Positions 53,823-62,719 of a stretch of 64,000 nt of DNA are shown here, one piece after another. The DNA lies in contig SZYB01000001.1 in the NCBI GenBank assembly GCA_030263285.1, positions 310,001 through 374,000 of the forward strand. The letters are read 5' to 3'. Origin of the DNA: Bergeyella sp. (lineage in GTDB: Bacteria > Bacteroidota > Bacteroidia > Flavobacteriales > Weeksellaceae). The stretch's first letter is position 1. Every line of letters starts with the position of its first letter. Below the pieces are notes generated by a model. It did no database searches and was not told the origin of the DNA. It was given only the letters and a program-made list of their open reading frames with translations. The translations under genes were made by a program, and so were the position numbers.

Positions 53823-53830
53823 TATCTTTG
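53823..53830 (+). promoter_or_regulatory. Promoter -7 element for hemW
   Basis: TATCTTTG matches TAnnTTTG, 14 bases before the GTG at 53845. It implies a very short leader; read-through from the PorP gene is also possible. Confidence 0.35.
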
Positions 53831-53844
53831 TCTATTTTTTTCCG

Positions 53845-54972
53845 GTGATTTATATTCATATCCCCTTTTGTAAGCAAAAATGTACCTACTGCAATTTTCA
53901 TTTTTCTACTTCTTTGGTACAAAAAGCAGAGATGCTAGGGGCGATAACCCGTGAAATAGATTTAAGAAAAAATGAACTGGATCATAACAAAAATATTCTT
54001 TCTATTTACTTTGGAGGAGGAACTCCTTCAGTGCTTTCCGCAAATGAATTAGGCAGGATAATAGAGAAAATAAATAAGCATTTTTCCTTGGAAGAAAATG
54101 CAGAAATAACCCTAGAAATTAATCCGGAAAACATTAACAGTCGGTATATTCAAGACATTACAGATATAGGGGTAAACAGACTTTCGATAGGGATACAAAG
54201 TTTTTGGGATCCGGACCTAAAAATTACCAACCGGGCACACAATGCAAAGCAGGCAGAATTTTCTATCAAATCAGTACAGGACAAAGGAATAAAAAACGTG
54301 AGTATAGATATCATTTATGGTTTTCCCCATTCCGATTTCGAAATTTGGAAAGAAAATTTAAGAAAGGCCGTTTTCTACGGAGTAACACATATTTCCTCTT
54401 ATGCACTTACGGTAGAGCCCAATACGGCACTTGCTTTCCAAATTGACAAAAAAATACATGACGTTGCCAGTGAATCCCTGCAGAATAGATATTTTTATTT
54501 TATGGTGGACTATCTTCAGGATAATGGTTTTGACCATTATGAAATTTCAAATTTTGGAAAACCCAATTTTTACTCCAGACATAATACCTCTTATTGGAAA
54601 AATTTGCCTTACCTTGGGATAGGTCCGGCTGCGCATTCTTATGATGGAAAAAAAACGAGAAGTTGGAATATACAAAATAATGCAAAGTACATACAGTCTA
54701 TACAAAGAGAAATTTTACCTATAGAGAGAGAAATACTGAGCGATACAGAGAGGTACAACGAGAAAATTATGACCGGACTAAGGACAAAGTGGGGGGTAGA
54801 TATACAAGAGATAAGTACTTTGTTTTCCGAAGAAATTTTTGATAATTTCAATAAAAATATGCATATCAAACTAAAAGAAAAACAACTTATTATAGAAAAT
54901 ACTCAACTTAAAATACCCAAAGAAAAATGGTTTTTTGCAGACAGAATAGCCTCGGGGCTTTTTGTTGTTTAG
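53845..54972 (+). CDS. hemW: Radical SAM HemW-type protein
   Basis: Radical SAM protein of the HemW (HemN-like) family, thought to be a haem chaperone in respiratory haem insertion; 375 residues. The 4Fe-4S cysteines are C9, C13 and C16 (CKQKCTYCNF). IYFGGGTPSVLSANEL, EITLEINPEN and VNRLSIGIQSFWD follow. The start is GTG 53845; no ATG is at the family start. The CxxxCxxCNF pattern (rather than the longer HemN cysteine set) supports HemW. Confidence 0.92.
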   Translation: MIYIHIPFCKQKCTYCNFHFSTSLVQKAEMLGAITREIDLRKNELDHNKNILSIYFGGGTPSVLSANELGRIIEKINKHFSLEENAEITLEINPENINSRYIQDITDIGVNRLSIGIQSFWDPDLKITNRAHNAKQAEFSIKSVQDKGIKNVSIDIIYGFPHSDFEIWKENLRKAVFYGVTHISSYALTVEPNTALAFQIDKKIHDVASESLQNRYFYFMVDYLQDNGFDHYEISNFGKPNFYSRHNTSYWKNLPYLGIGPAAHSYDGKKTRSWNIQNNAKYIQSIQREILPIEREILSDTERYNEKIMTGLRTKWGVDIQEISTLFSEEIFDNFNKNMHIKLKEKQLIIENTQLKIPKEKWFFADRIASGLFVV

Positions 54973-55021
54973 GGTTTAGGGACTTTTAGAATTATCATCT
55001 CCGTCAATTCTTATTTTTTAG

Positions 55022-55885
55022 ATGCTTACACAATATACCAACACTGCTGATTTGAGAAAAAATATATATTATCCTGCTTATGACGATCCGGATTTGCCCA
55101 TTGGTATTTTTGACTCCGGAGTAGGGGGGCTTACAATAGCAAAAGAAATAAAAAAAATCTTACCTGATGAAAATTTTATTTATTACGGAGACACAAAAAA
55201 CCTTCCTTACGGAGAAAAATCAAAAGCGGCTATTGTAGACTATTGCATAAAAATTACCCGATTTCTTTTGGAAAAGAAATGTAAGGCTATAGTGATAGCA
55301 TGCAATTCTGCCACTGCCAGCGCATTCCAAAACATTAAGGAAGAAGTAAACGAAAAAGTACCTGTGGTAGACGTAATACATCCTGTAACAAAAATAGTGG
55401 CAGCAGAAAAAAATATAAAGAAAATAGGGATAATTGCTACCAAGGCCACCATAGACTCTGACGTTTACAAAAAAACTATACGGGAACAAAATACAGCCAT
55501 AGAAATTGCTCAGCTCTCTACACCACTTTTGGTTCCTATAATAGAAGAGGGGATTAGGAGTCATCCTATTTCTCATGAAATAATCAAGTACTACCTGAGT
55601 AATCCAATACTTGAAAATATAGATACTATTATTTTAGGATGCACCCATTATCCGCTACTTTTGAAGGAAATAAAAGAATTCTACACGTACAAAATAAATA
55701 TAATAGATTCTCCTTCCATTGTAGCGCAAGAACTTAAAAAAGTCCTTGAAAACAGGGGCATACTCAAAAAATCGGATACACTGTCAAAATACAATTTTTA
55801 CTTGTCTGACAAAACCAATAATTTCGAAAGGATGGCAAAAACGATCTTTGGGAGCACAATAAAAATAGAGCTGAAACTACTTTAA
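55022..55885 (+). CDS. murI: Glutamate racemase
   Basis: Makes D-glutamate for peptidoglycan; 287 residues. The fold begins with PIGIFDSGVGGLTIAKEI at about 26-43, and the two catalytic cysteines are C94 in VIACNSATA and the one in LGCTHYPLL near 206. YYGDTKNLPYGEKS is conserved. The N-terminus has about 25 extra residues before PIGIFDSG. Complete. Confidence 0.95.
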   Translation: MLTQYTNTADLRKNIYYPAYDDPDLPIGIFDSGVGGLTIAKEIKKILPDENFIYYGDTKNLPYGEKSKAAIVDYCIKITRFLLEKKCKAIVIACNSATASAFQNIKEEVNEKVPVVDVIHPVTKIVAAEKNIKKIGIIATKATIDSDVYKKTIREQNTAIEIAQLSTPLLVPIIEEGIRSHPISHEIIKYYLSNPILENIDTIILGCTHYPLLLKEIKEFYTYKINIIDSPSIVAQELKKVLENRGILKKSDTLSKYNFYLSDKTNNFERMAKTIFGSTIKIELKLL

Positions 55886-55899
55886 TTTCTTTACAGGAG

Positions 55900-56502
55900 T
55901 TATACCTCGTCTACTACCGCAGAGACAGGAATTCTCGTCTTGGGCCTTCTGGTAGGCATATTGGTGTCTTCTTCATGTCTTTTGCCTATGCAGACGGCGA
56001 ATAAGGTAGTGTACCTATCATTTTTCAGTATCTCATCATATTTTTCGGGTTGTATCCCTCCCATGGCCGTAGAATCTATTTCCATTTCAGCGCAGGCAGC
56101 CAAGAGAATCCCGAGTGAAATATACACCTGGTTTCTCATCCAAGACTTTATCTCTTCTTCACCAAGAGGCTTGATTCTGGCATGATAATACTCCACCGTA
56201 TGAGGAGGAAGATTTTCTTCAAGATGTTTTTCAAAATCGTCTATGTTTTTCATTACCTGAAAAACAATGAGCAAACTGGAATCTTTTATTTTTTCCGTAT
56301 TATGACAAGAGCAAAGCGCAAGCGAATCTTTCACCTCTTTTTGAGTGACAAAGGTAAACTTCCATGGCTGACTATTGATAGAGGAGGGGCTGAGACGCAG
56401 CACCTCTTTCAGTTTTTCTATGGTATTTTTATCTAAAGAATAGTTGGGATTATATTTTTTTACCGCGTATCTTTTGTTCATTTTATCAAGAAAACCTTCC
56501 AT
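55900..56502 (-). CDS. NAD(P)H-dependent nitroreductase-family flavoprotein
   Basis: A 200-residue FMN-dependent oxidoreductase of the nitroreductase family. LDKMNKRYAVKKYNPNYSLD and LRLSPSSINSQPWKFTFVTQ are the hallmark FMN-binding segments (Arg at the start, SSxNxQPW). The C-terminal IGKRHEEDTN and RRPKTRIPV segments fit. It may reduce quinones, nitroaromatics or other acceptors; the natural substrate is unknown. It is convergent with murI, 14 bases apart. Confidence 0.88.
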   Translation of the reverse strand: MEGFLDKMNKRYAVKKYNPNYSLDKNTIEKLKEVLRLSPSSINSQPWKFTFVTQKEVKDSLALCSCHNTEKIKDSSLLIVFQVMKNIDDFEKHLEENLPPHTVEYYHARIKPLGEEEIKSWMRNQVYISLGILLAACAEMEIDSTAMGGIQPEKYDEILKNDRYTTLFAVCIGKRHEEDTNMPTRRPKTRIPVSAVVDEV

Positions 56503-56573
56503 TTTAGTTTTTATTTCCGATTTATCGGGACCAAGATAGTCAAAATATATAAAAAGCCCAAACTTTTTTCTGT

Positions 56574-56581
56574 TATATTTG
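56574..56581 (+). promoter_or_regulatory. Promoter -7 element for deoD
   Basis: TATATTTG matches TAnnTTTG, 16 bases before the deoD ATG at 56598. No TTG at the ideal -33 distance. Confidence 0.35.
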
Positions 56582-56597
56582 TCGGAAATATTGACCT

Positions 56598-57293
56598 ATG
56601 AGTATACACATCGGTGCGATCAGGGGAGAAATCGCCAAAACAGTCTTGCTTCCGGGAGATCCGCTAAGAGCTAAATATATTTCGGATAATTTTCTGGAAA
56701 AGTCAAGAGAAGTGAGCAATATTAGGGGGATACATTTTTTTACGGGGAAGTATAAAGAGAAAGAGGTTACGATAGGTGCCAGTGGTATGGGGATACCCAG
56801 CATGGGAATTTATTCTTATGAGTTGTATACGGAATATGAAGTAGATACCATCATAAGGATGGGAACTTGTGGTTCTTACAGGCTTGAAATAGGACTTCAG
56901 GATCTTATAAATGTTAGGCTTGCAGCTTCTGAAAGTACCTATGCCCGGTATGCATTTGGGATAGAAGAGGAGAGTCTATCATACCAAGGGGATATCTACC
57001 ACAAAATAAATACAACAGCAAAATCTTTGGGTACAGAAATAAGAACGCTTAATGTACACACCAGTGATATTTTTTATAGACCCGATCCGGAACCGGTGAT
57101 CGCAAAAAAATACGCTTGTGACGTGGTGGAGATGGAGACTTTTGGATTGTTTGCCAACGCAAAATACCTAAAAAAAAATGCTGCATCTATACTTTCTGTA
57201 ACCGATATTTTGCCAACGGGCGAGATAATGAGTGCTAAAGATAGAGAACGTTCTCTAAACCAAATGATTACTCTTTCGCTAGAATCTGTTTGA
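56598..57293 (+). CDS. deoD: Purine-nucleoside phosphorylase (DeoD type)
   Basis: Phosphorolyses purine (deoxy)ribonucleosides in salvage; 231 residues, hexameric type. VLLPGDPLRAKYI, ASGMGIPSMGIYSYEL, RMGTCGSY and DVVEMETFGLF (the ribose-binding MET) are all present, and SVTDILPTGE contains the catalytic Asp. Complete. A strong stem-loop follows. Confidence 0.95.
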   Translation: MSIHIGAIRGEIAKTVLLPGDPLRAKYISDNFLEKSREVSNIRGIHFFTGKYKEKEVTIGASGMGIPSMGIYSYELYTEYEVDTIIRMGTCGSYRLEIGLQDLINVRLAASESTYARYAFGIEEESLSYQGDIYHKINTTAKSLGTEIRTLNVHTSDIFYRPDPEPVIAKKYACDVVEMETFGLFANAKYLKKNAASILSVTDILPTGEIMSAKDRERSLNQMITLSLESV

Positions 57294-57298
57294 CATCA

Positions 57299-57329
57299 AG
57301 TAGCCCTGACCGAAAAAGTCAGGGCTACT
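57299..57329. terminator. Strong 12-bp stem-loop after deoD
   Basis: AGTAGCCCTGAC and GTCAGGGCTACT pair perfectly around a 7-base loop. There is no T-run after it on either strand, so it is not a textbook intrinsic terminator; it may stabilise the mRNA 3' end of either convergent gene. Confidence 0.5.
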
Positions 57330-57387
57330 AAGTGGTGATCTTGCCCTTCATTACATAAAACGCATTGGGACAAGAAGAATAAAAAAA

Positions 57388-58779
57388 CTAACTTCCTCCC
57401 GTAATTTGCTCTATTTTGATAAACACTTTTTGTTTTGTAGGCTGGGTTTTACTGAACGAAGGATCCATTCCCGACATTACCGTTACATTATAAGCCACTT
57501 TGGTGGAGGAAGAAGTATCGATCCATGTATAACGTCTGTATTCCGGACCTCCACTCACAGCATTGTAGATTCCCGGATTACCCCATCCTCCGTGATAGGA
57601 AACAGATAAGCTAAGCCAAGTATTTCCCCCTCCTTCCGGTGCTCCTCCGGGTTTTCTTGGGGGAACTCTTAAGTTTCCCCCTGCATCAGAAAGTATCCCA
57701 CTGTTATAGCTACCACCAAAAATGGTATAATAATTCCACATAATTACTTTTGCTTCTGAAGAATTGTTCCTCAACAGCACATTGTTTTCGTAAGGACTAT
57801 CTGTAGGATAGGTATTGTTCGTTTCGGTGGCAGCATTACTCTGTATGGAATGCCTCATAAATACCTTTATGGTATAAAGCCCATCAGGGGTCGTGGCATC
57901 TACCGTAAATCCTTTTACTCCCGTATCCGGATCGGTCACAAACTTCATATAATCCATAACGGCAACTGTCTTTATGTCTGCATTTACCTGGGTGCCCACC
58001 GTGACACTGGTGCAGCCTTTCAGCCCCGGGTTGGCTTTGATAAGAGGCGTTAAGTCAAAAGTAATCCCTTTCGGAGAAGTTTGTTCGGCCGTGGGGATCC
58101 CCTGTACCGCAAAAACCAAAACTCCGGAACCGTTTTCCAGCTTTCCGTCGGCAATTGTGGCTTTAATGTTCAGATTACCTTTGGAGGTAAGCGTTATGCC
58201 GTTGAATCTTCCTCCGTTAGCTCCCGAGTAATAAATCTTCATCACCGTTCCCGAAATAATCGGCTTGGGGGTATCTCCATCGATGGCTTGAGAGGGATCC
58301 AGCAGGGCAGATTCGCAATTGAGTTTTGCCTGTGCCGGAACTACAGAAGAGCTGTTGAGTACCTGCCACTCTTTACCTGTCCAGAAGTAATACCCATGAG
58401 GAAAAGTCTTGCCGTTATTGAATATCAACAGTCCTACGGGCTGATCACTGACATCATCATTGCCATCGCTATTCAGATCCAGTGTGATGGAAGTGAGATC
58501 CACTTTCGGAATGGTGATGCCTCTTTTCTTATCCAAAGAGGAGACATTCAGCATAGAATAATCGCTGGGATTTATATCCCCTATAGAGGTCTGTCCTGTT
58601 GATTTGACGACAAAGTCATTGGCTTGCTGGGTTTGGGTAGGAATTCCGGAGGTAGGATTGTCCTTGGCCCCGTCCACATGGAATAACTGTCGGGGGTTGG
58701 CGGTATTGATCCCCACCTGAGCGGATCCCCACACACCCATGCCGACAACAGCAATTAGTGATAATACATTTTTTACCAT
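57388..58779 (-). CDS. Secreted Chryseobacterium-type surface protein, function unknown
   Basis: A 463-residue exported protein. The signal peptide (VLSLIAVVGMGVWGSAQ) runs into VGINTANPRQLFHVDGAKDN, the usual start of a family of large Flavobacteria surface or tail-fibre-like proteins. The remainder is rich in Gly, Thr, Ser, Asn and Pro, with beta-rich patterns (GTVMKIYYSGANGG, SYHGGWGNPGIYN). It has no recognisable catalytic motif or C-terminal sorting domain. By eye it is more GC-rich than neighbouring genes, so it could be acquired or under different selection. The start at 58779 follows the signal peptide; an in-frame start at 58839 is possible. Confidence 0.7.
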   Translation of the reverse strand: MVKNVLSLIAVVGMGVWGSAQVGINTANPRQLFHVDGAKDNPTSGIPTQTQQANDFVVKSTGQTSIGDINPSDYSMLNVSSLDKKRGITIPKVDLTSITLDLNSDGNDDVSDQPVGLLIFNNGKTFPHGYYFWTGKEWQVLNSSSVVPAQAKLNCESALLDPSQAIDGDTPKPIISGTVMKIYYSGANGGRFNGITLTSKGNLNIKATIADGKLENGSGVLVFAVQGIPTAEQTSPKGITFDLTPLIKANPGLKGCTSVTVGTQVNADIKTVAVMDYMKFVTDPDTGVKGFTVDATTPDGLYTIKVFMRHSIQSNAATETNNTYPTDSPYENNVLLRNNSSEAKVIMWNYYTIFGGSYNSGILSDAGGNLRVPPRKPGGAPEGGGNTWLSLSVSYHGGWGNPGIYNAVSGGPEYRRYTWIDTSSSTKVAYNVTVMSGMDPSFSKTQPTKQKVFIKIEQITGGS

Positions 58780-58881
58780 AAGTTTAATTTTAAATAATAA
58801 TGTTATAGAACTAGGATAATCATTAAAAAATCTTTTCAAATAAAATAATAAGTCACACTGATTTTATTATCACAGATCTTC

Positions 58882-59088
58882 TCATGTAATTTTGTTCTTA
58901 AAATTATAGATGGCAAGAGAAGTTGGTTTTATCAGTTCTTTATATTTAGTTTTTATGGTTTCCGCTTTATCGCTATGTCTTTCTCCGCGGATACAAAACC
59001 TTACAAAACGATCTGTTACCTGAAACTCTTGTGCCAAAATTGCTATGACTTCCCTATGGTATTTTTGTTTTTTTATTTTTTCTTTCAT
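58882..59088 (-). CDS. Small HTH-like protein, divergent partner of the XRE gene
   Basis: A 68-residue basic protein. REVIAILAQEFQVTDRFVRF looks like a short helix-turn-helix, followed by CIRGERHSDKAETIKTKYKE. Such proteins are seen next to small regulators in Flavobacteria. It is divergent from the XRE gene at 59281 with 192 bases between, similar to a phage repressor/Cro pair. I cannot assign a function. Confidence 0.6.
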   Translation of the reverse strand: MKEKIKKQKYHREVIAILAQEFQVTDRFVRFCIRGERHSDKAETIKTKYKELIKPTSLAIYNFKNKIT

Positions 59089-59127
59089 TTTTACATGCTA
59101 TATTTAGTGGTCTTGTTACAAAGAGCT

Positions 59128-59140
59128 ATGTGTGGCACAT
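59128..59140. promoter_or_regulatory. Short inverted repeat in the divergent HTH control region
   Basis: ATGTG and CACAT pair across TGG. It lies 40 bases upstream of the small HTH-like gene and could be an operator, though a 5-bp arm is weak evidence alone. Confidence 0.3.
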
Positions 59141-59201
59141 ATCAAAAAAGAAGATCACACCTCTATTGGCTTCGTTTTTCATACATTTGCCTATTGAGTT
59201 G

Positions 59202-59223
59202 TTTGTTCTAAACTCAGAACAAA
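59202..59223. promoter_or_regulatory. 22-bp inverted repeat, candidate operator
   Basis: TTTGTTCT and AGAACAAA are perfect inverted copies with a 6-base spacer, between the divergent HTH genes. This is the size and place expected for a dimeric repressor site. Confidence 0.5.
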
Positions 59224-59280
59224 TGTAGGTGATAATTTTCAATTAAAAGAAATATTTTATGATAAATTTCAACTTTTGTA

Positions 59281-59769
59281 ATGAGTGTTTTAAAAAGGAT
59301 TAATCAAATAGCTGATATTAAAGGTATTAAAATAACTGCTCTTGAAAGTAAAATAGGGGCAAGCAAGGGGGTCTTGTCAAGAGCTATCAAGAATGATACC
59401 GATATTCAGAGTAAATGGATAAGCAGAATAGTTGAAAATTTTCCCGAAATTAATCCAACTTGGCTCCTAACGGGGGAGGGAGAAATATTAAAGAAAGAGC
59501 AGAGTCCAGCAGATAAGAGTGCCCATTCTCTCTCGGCTGATTTTAAAAAATTACTTGTAGAAGAGAAGATCAACTTTTTATACGAGAGAATAGAAAATGG
59601 TGTTTTGGGCGGTGGCGATCATCCCCCTGGCAAGAAAAAATTTTCACTACAGGAAATTTATTTTTTGAGTGAAAGCATAGAAACTAAGTTGAAGACATTG
59701 ACCGAAATGATCATTAATATAGTTACTCATCCCCGTGTTTTGGAAATTTTAAATGATCGGAAAAAATAA
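59281..59769 (+). CDS. XRE-family regulator (phage-repressor type)
   Basis: A 162-residue DNA-binding protein with the same architecture as the 5166-5645 gene: an HTH at about 12-45 (ITALESKIGASKGVLSRAIKN) followed by NFPEINPTWLLTGEGEIL. The C-terminal half is helical and charged and does not match the other paralogue closely. Divergent from the small HTH-like gene, with an inverted repeat in between, it may form a two-gene switch. No integrase or phage structural gene is near. Confidence 0.82.
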   Translation: MSVLKRINQIADIKGIKITALESKIGASKGVLSRAIKNDTDIQSKWISRIVENFPEINPTWLLTGEGEILKKEQSPADKSAHSLSADFKKLLVEEKINFLYERIENGVLGGGDHPPGKKKFSLQEIYFLSESIETKLKTLTEMIINIVTHPRVLEILNDRKK

Positions 59770-59843
59770 ATAATTTGTTCTGATGATGTTTTTTTGCCTA
59801 TAATGTTTATTATGTTAAATAATAACTTCCGCTGTAGGAAGCG

Positions 59844-60662
59844 TCACACGTTTCTTTTTTTCTCCTTCTTTTGGTTCAGGTAGTGTGTGCGTACAGACAC
59901 GAAAATACTAAATTCATAGAGCAATAATAAAGGAAACGCAGCGGCCAGCATGCTCATAACATCTGCCGGCGTAACTATGGCGGCTACTACCATGATTAAA
60001 ACTATGGCGTGTCTCCTGTAAGTTTTTAGGAATTTCGGGGTGATTATGTCTATAAGCGTGAGATAATAGATAATGACAGGAAACAAAAAGATCACCCCCA
60101 TTCCCAGAACTACTTGTAAAAAGAGTGTAGTATAGTCGGAGAGATCGTATAGGGGCGTTATGATGTCAGAAATCCTGAAAATAATCCCAAAATTAACCGC
60201 AAAGGGCAGGATAATAAAATACCCACACAACACTCCCGTCATAAAAAGCAACCAGATAAAATTAATAAGAAAAAGAGCATTTTTTCTTTCCTCTTTCTTC
60301 AGGGCGGGACTGATAAATTTCCATAGTTCCCAGATGATATAGGGAAACGCAATGACGATCCCGCCAAAAATACTCACCGCCATCATGACATTGAATTGCT
60401 GATAGAGCTTTCTTACCTGTACGGGAAAATCGTCAGGAAGCACTATAGTATCTTGTCCAAAATAAAGTCTGGAAAAATGATTAATGAGCCGAAAGGTAGG
60501 AAAACTATTTTGTGTAGGAAAAAAAAACACATGATCCATTATCCACGTAATATGAGCGCCGACAAACACTCCTCCTATGGCTATGGCTACCATACTCCTA
60601 ATAAGAAGTCCTCTCAGCTCCCCTACATGTCCCCAAAAAGGCATTTCTTTGTCTCTGTTCAT
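59844..60662 (-). CDS. tatC: Sec-independent protein translocase TatC
   Basis: Core receptor of the twin-arginine translocation system, which exports folded proteins; 272 residues, six membrane helices. The family marks are MPFWGHVGELRGLLIRS near the start and WELWKFISPALKKEERK in the middle, and TPADVMSMLAAAFPLLLLYE near the end. TatA and TatB are not here. It starts 102 bases after scoB on the same strand. Confidence 0.95.
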   Translation of the reverse strand: MNRDKEMPFWGHVGELRGLLIRSMVAIAIGGVFVGAHITWIMDHVFFFPTQNSFPTFRLINHFSRLYFGQDTIVLPDDFPVQVRKLYQQFNVMMAVSIFGGIVIAFPYIIWELWKFISPALKKEERKNALFLINFIWLLFMTGVLCGYFIILPFAVNFGIIFRISDIITPLYDLSDYTTLFLQVVLGMGVIFLFPVIIYYLTLIDIITPKFLKTYRRHAIVLIMVVAAIVTPADVMSMLAAAFPLLLLYEFSIFVSVRTHYLNQKKEKKRNV

Positions 60663-60764
60663 GCGAATATCCCCTTAAATACCTCTCTCTAACCCTAAAA
60701 AAATCATAACCTATCCCACCAGAGTCTATTTTACAGGGAACTAAATTAGACAAAATAAACAATT

Positions 60765-61424
60765 TTATTGCAAATGCATTTCGGGAATCTCCCCCTCTAC
60801 AATGAGGGACGCTTCTGTAACATTTATTATCTTTTCTACGCTGATGCCGGGTGCTCTTTCCAGTAATTTCAACCCTTTTCCCGGTATTACTTCCAATACT
60901 GCGAGTTCCGTTACTATTTTTTTTACGCATCTTACCCCAGTAAGCGGCAAGGTGCATTTTTTTAATATCTTACTCTCCCCTGCCTTATTTACGTGCATCA
61001 TGGCGACTGTTATATTCTCTGCAGAAGCCACCAGATCCATAGCACCCCCCATTCCTTTTACCATTTTTCCGGGGATTTTCCAGTTGGCTATGTCTCCGTC
61101 TTCGGAAACTTCCATTGCTCCCAAGATGGTGAGGTTCATCTTTTTACTTCTTATCATTCCAAAACTAAACGCCGAATCAAAAAACGAACCACCTGGCAGC
61201 ACGGTGATGGTTTGTTTGCCGGCATTAATGACATCCGCGTCCTCTTCACCTTCGTGGGGAAAAGGACCCATGCCTAAAATTCCGTTTTCACTTTGAAAAT
61301 CTACATTCATATCCCCGGGAATATAATTCGCAACCAATGTAGGAATTCCGATACCCAAATTTACGTAATATCCGTCCTGTATCTCTTTCGCTATTCTCTG
61401 AGCTATTTGTTCTTTGGTAAGCAT
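60765..61424 (-). CDS. scoB: 3-oxoacid CoA-transferase subunit B
   Basis: Beta subunit of succinyl-CoA:acetoacetate (3-oxoacid) CoA-transferase; 219 residues. The catalytic Glu is E46 in QSENGILGMGP, and LTILGAMEVSEDGDIANWKIPGK and MGGAMDLVASA are family marks. scoA lies 22 bases upstream, so the two form one operon. Confidence 0.93.
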   Translation of the reverse strand: MLTKEQIAQRIAKEIQDGYYVNLGIGIPTLVANYIPGDMNVDFQSENGILGMGPFPHEGEEDADVINAGKQTITVLPGGSFFDSAFSFGMIRSKKMNLTILGAMEVSEDGDIANWKIPGKMVKGMGGAMDLVASAENITVAMMHVNKAGESKILKKCTLPLTGVRCVKKIVTELAVLEVIPGKGLKLLERAPGISVEKIINVTEASLIVEGEIPEMHLQ

Positions 61425-61446
61425 TTTTTGCAGTGTGTTTGCTTTT

Positions 61447-62154
61447 TTATTCTGTTGTATTTATCCTTACGGTACGTTTTTCTATTCGCTTCTCATACTT
61501 TTCTCCCCGGAAAATCCTCTGTACCATGATCCCGGGGATATGTATCTGATTTGGGTCTAACCCGCCCGGAGGTACGAGCTCTTCTACTTCTGCTATGGTT
61601 ATTTTTGCTGCTCCGGCCATGGGAGCGTTAAAATTTCTCGCAGAACCCTTAAATACGAGATTTCCCGCATAGTCTCCCTTCCATGCTTTTACTATGGAAA
61701 AATCGGCCTGATAGGCATATTCCAAGAGATGGGGTTTCCCATGGAAATCTCTAATTTCTTTCCCTTCTGCTATTTCTGTTCCGTAGCCTGCCGGAGTATA
61801 AAATGCCGGAATCCCTGCCTGTGCCGCCCTGCATTTCTCCGCAAGGGTACCCTGAGGAGTCAGTTCTACCTCCAGTTCTCCGGAAAGCATTTGTCTCTCG
61901 AATTCTGCATTTTCTCCCACATAAGAGGCGATCATTCTTTTTATTTGTCTTTTTTCCAGAAGCATTCCTAACCCAAAACCATCTACCCCGGCATTATTGG
62001 AAATACAAACAAGACCCTTCACACGAGACCGAGCAAGCACCCTGATACAATTCTCTGGAATTCCGCACAGACCAAACCCTCCGAACATAACAGTCGCCCC
62101 ATCCCTTATATCCTCTATGGCGGCCTGGGCATCTTTTACCCTCTTGTCAATCAT
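61447..62154 (-). CDS. scoA: 3-oxoacid CoA-transferase subunit A
   Basis: Alpha subunit of the CoA-transferase; 235 residues. [30 protein letters not shown] and [14 protein letters not shown] are the conserved segments, with [12 protein letters not shown] and [18 protein letters not shown] at the C-terminal side. It is first in the scoA-scoB operon and may feed acetoacetate or other acids into CoA metabolism. Confidence 0.93.
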   Translation of the reverse strand: MIDKRVKDAQAAIEDIRDGATVMFGGFGLCGIPENCIRVLARSRVKGLVCISNNAGVDGFGLGMLLEKRQIKRMIASYVGENAEFERQMLSGELEVELTPQGTLAEKCRAAQAGIPAFYTPAGYGTEIAEGKEIRDFHGKPHLLEYAYQADFSIVKAWKGDYAGNLVFKGSARNFNAPMAGAAKITIAEVEELVPPGGLDPNQIHIPGIMVQRIFRGEKYEKRIEKRTVRINTTE

Positions 62155-62240
62155 TTTCTATGTGTTTTGCAAAATCAATTTACATTTTTTATTTCAAACA
62201 AACAAAGAACTTTTCTTACAATAAATTTAAAGAATGATTC

Positions 62241-62270
62241 TTGTGAAAAAGGATATTTTTTTTAAATTTG
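62241..62270 (+). promoter_or_regulatory. Promoter of rplS
   Basis: TTG at 62241-62243, exactly 19 bases, then TAAATTTG at 62263-62270: the complete Bacteroidota promoter. It gives a leader of about 90 bases before the rplS ATG. Confidence 0.7.
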
Positions 62271-62323
62271 CGGCTTATACTTTTACTTTATTTAAGTAAC
62301 CTCTTGAACGAAAGACGTGAAAG

Positions 62324-62346
62324 TTGCTTAGAGCTGCAATTTTTTT
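62324..62346 (+). promoter_or_regulatory. Terminator-like stem in the rplS leader, possible attenuator
   Basis: TTGC pairs with GCAA over an 8-base centre, and seven T follow, all inside the rplS leader. It looks like a small intrinsic terminator before the gene, so L19 could regulate its own synthesis. The stem is short and this remains a hypothesis. Confidence 0.3.
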
Positions 62347-62365
62347 AAATCTTCTATTTAACAAG

Positions 62366-62719
62366 ATGGATTTGGTGAAATACGTACAGGACAAGTACAT
62401 CGAAAGAAAGGAATTTCCAGTATTTAAGGCTGGGGATAGTATCACGGTATACTACGAAATCAGGGAAGGGAACAAAACCCGTACTCAATTTTTTAAAGGG
62501 GTAGTGATTCAGTTAAGAGGCCGGGGAGCCACAAAGACCTTTACAATAAGAAAGATGAGCGGAGATGTAGGCGTGGAGAGGGTCTTCCCCATCAATCTGC
62601 CCGCACTGCAAAAAATAGAAGTGGACAGAAAAGGTAAAGTGAAAAGGGCCAGAATCTATTATTTTAGGAAACTCAGAGGTAAAAAGGCCCGCATAAAGGA
62701 TGTGCCCTTTAAAAAATAA
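62366..62719 (+). CDS. rplS: 50S ribosomal protein L19
   Basis: A protein of the 50S subunit at the interface with 30S; 117 residues. KYVQDKYIERKEFPVFKAGD and VYYEIREGNKTRTQFFKGVV, then GVERVFPINLPALQKIEV and RIYYFRKLRGKKARIKD, are all typical of L19. The ATG at 62366 is chosen because the extension to 62324 would contain the leader stem. Strong promoter upstream and terminator downstream make it a single-gene unit. Confidence 0.97.
   Translation: MDLVKYVQDKYIERKEFPVFKAGDSITVYYEIREGNKTRTQFFKGVVIQLRGRGATKTFTIRKMSGDVGVERVFPINLPALQKIEVDRKGKVKRARIYYFRKLRGKKARIKDVPFKK

Noticed and set aside
53845..54972. Oxygen-independent coproporphyrinogen oxidase HemN
   Set aside because: Cysteine pattern CxxxCxxCNF and length match HemW-type proteins rather than the longer HemN.
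57299..57329. CRISPR or REP-type repeat
   Set aside because: It is a single stem-loop with no repeated copies in the window; it fits a transcript-end structure between convergent genes.
59089..59280. Prophage or integrative element at the HTH pair
   Set aside because: No integrase, terminase, capsid, relaxase or attachment repeats are visible; flanking genes are chromosomal core genes.
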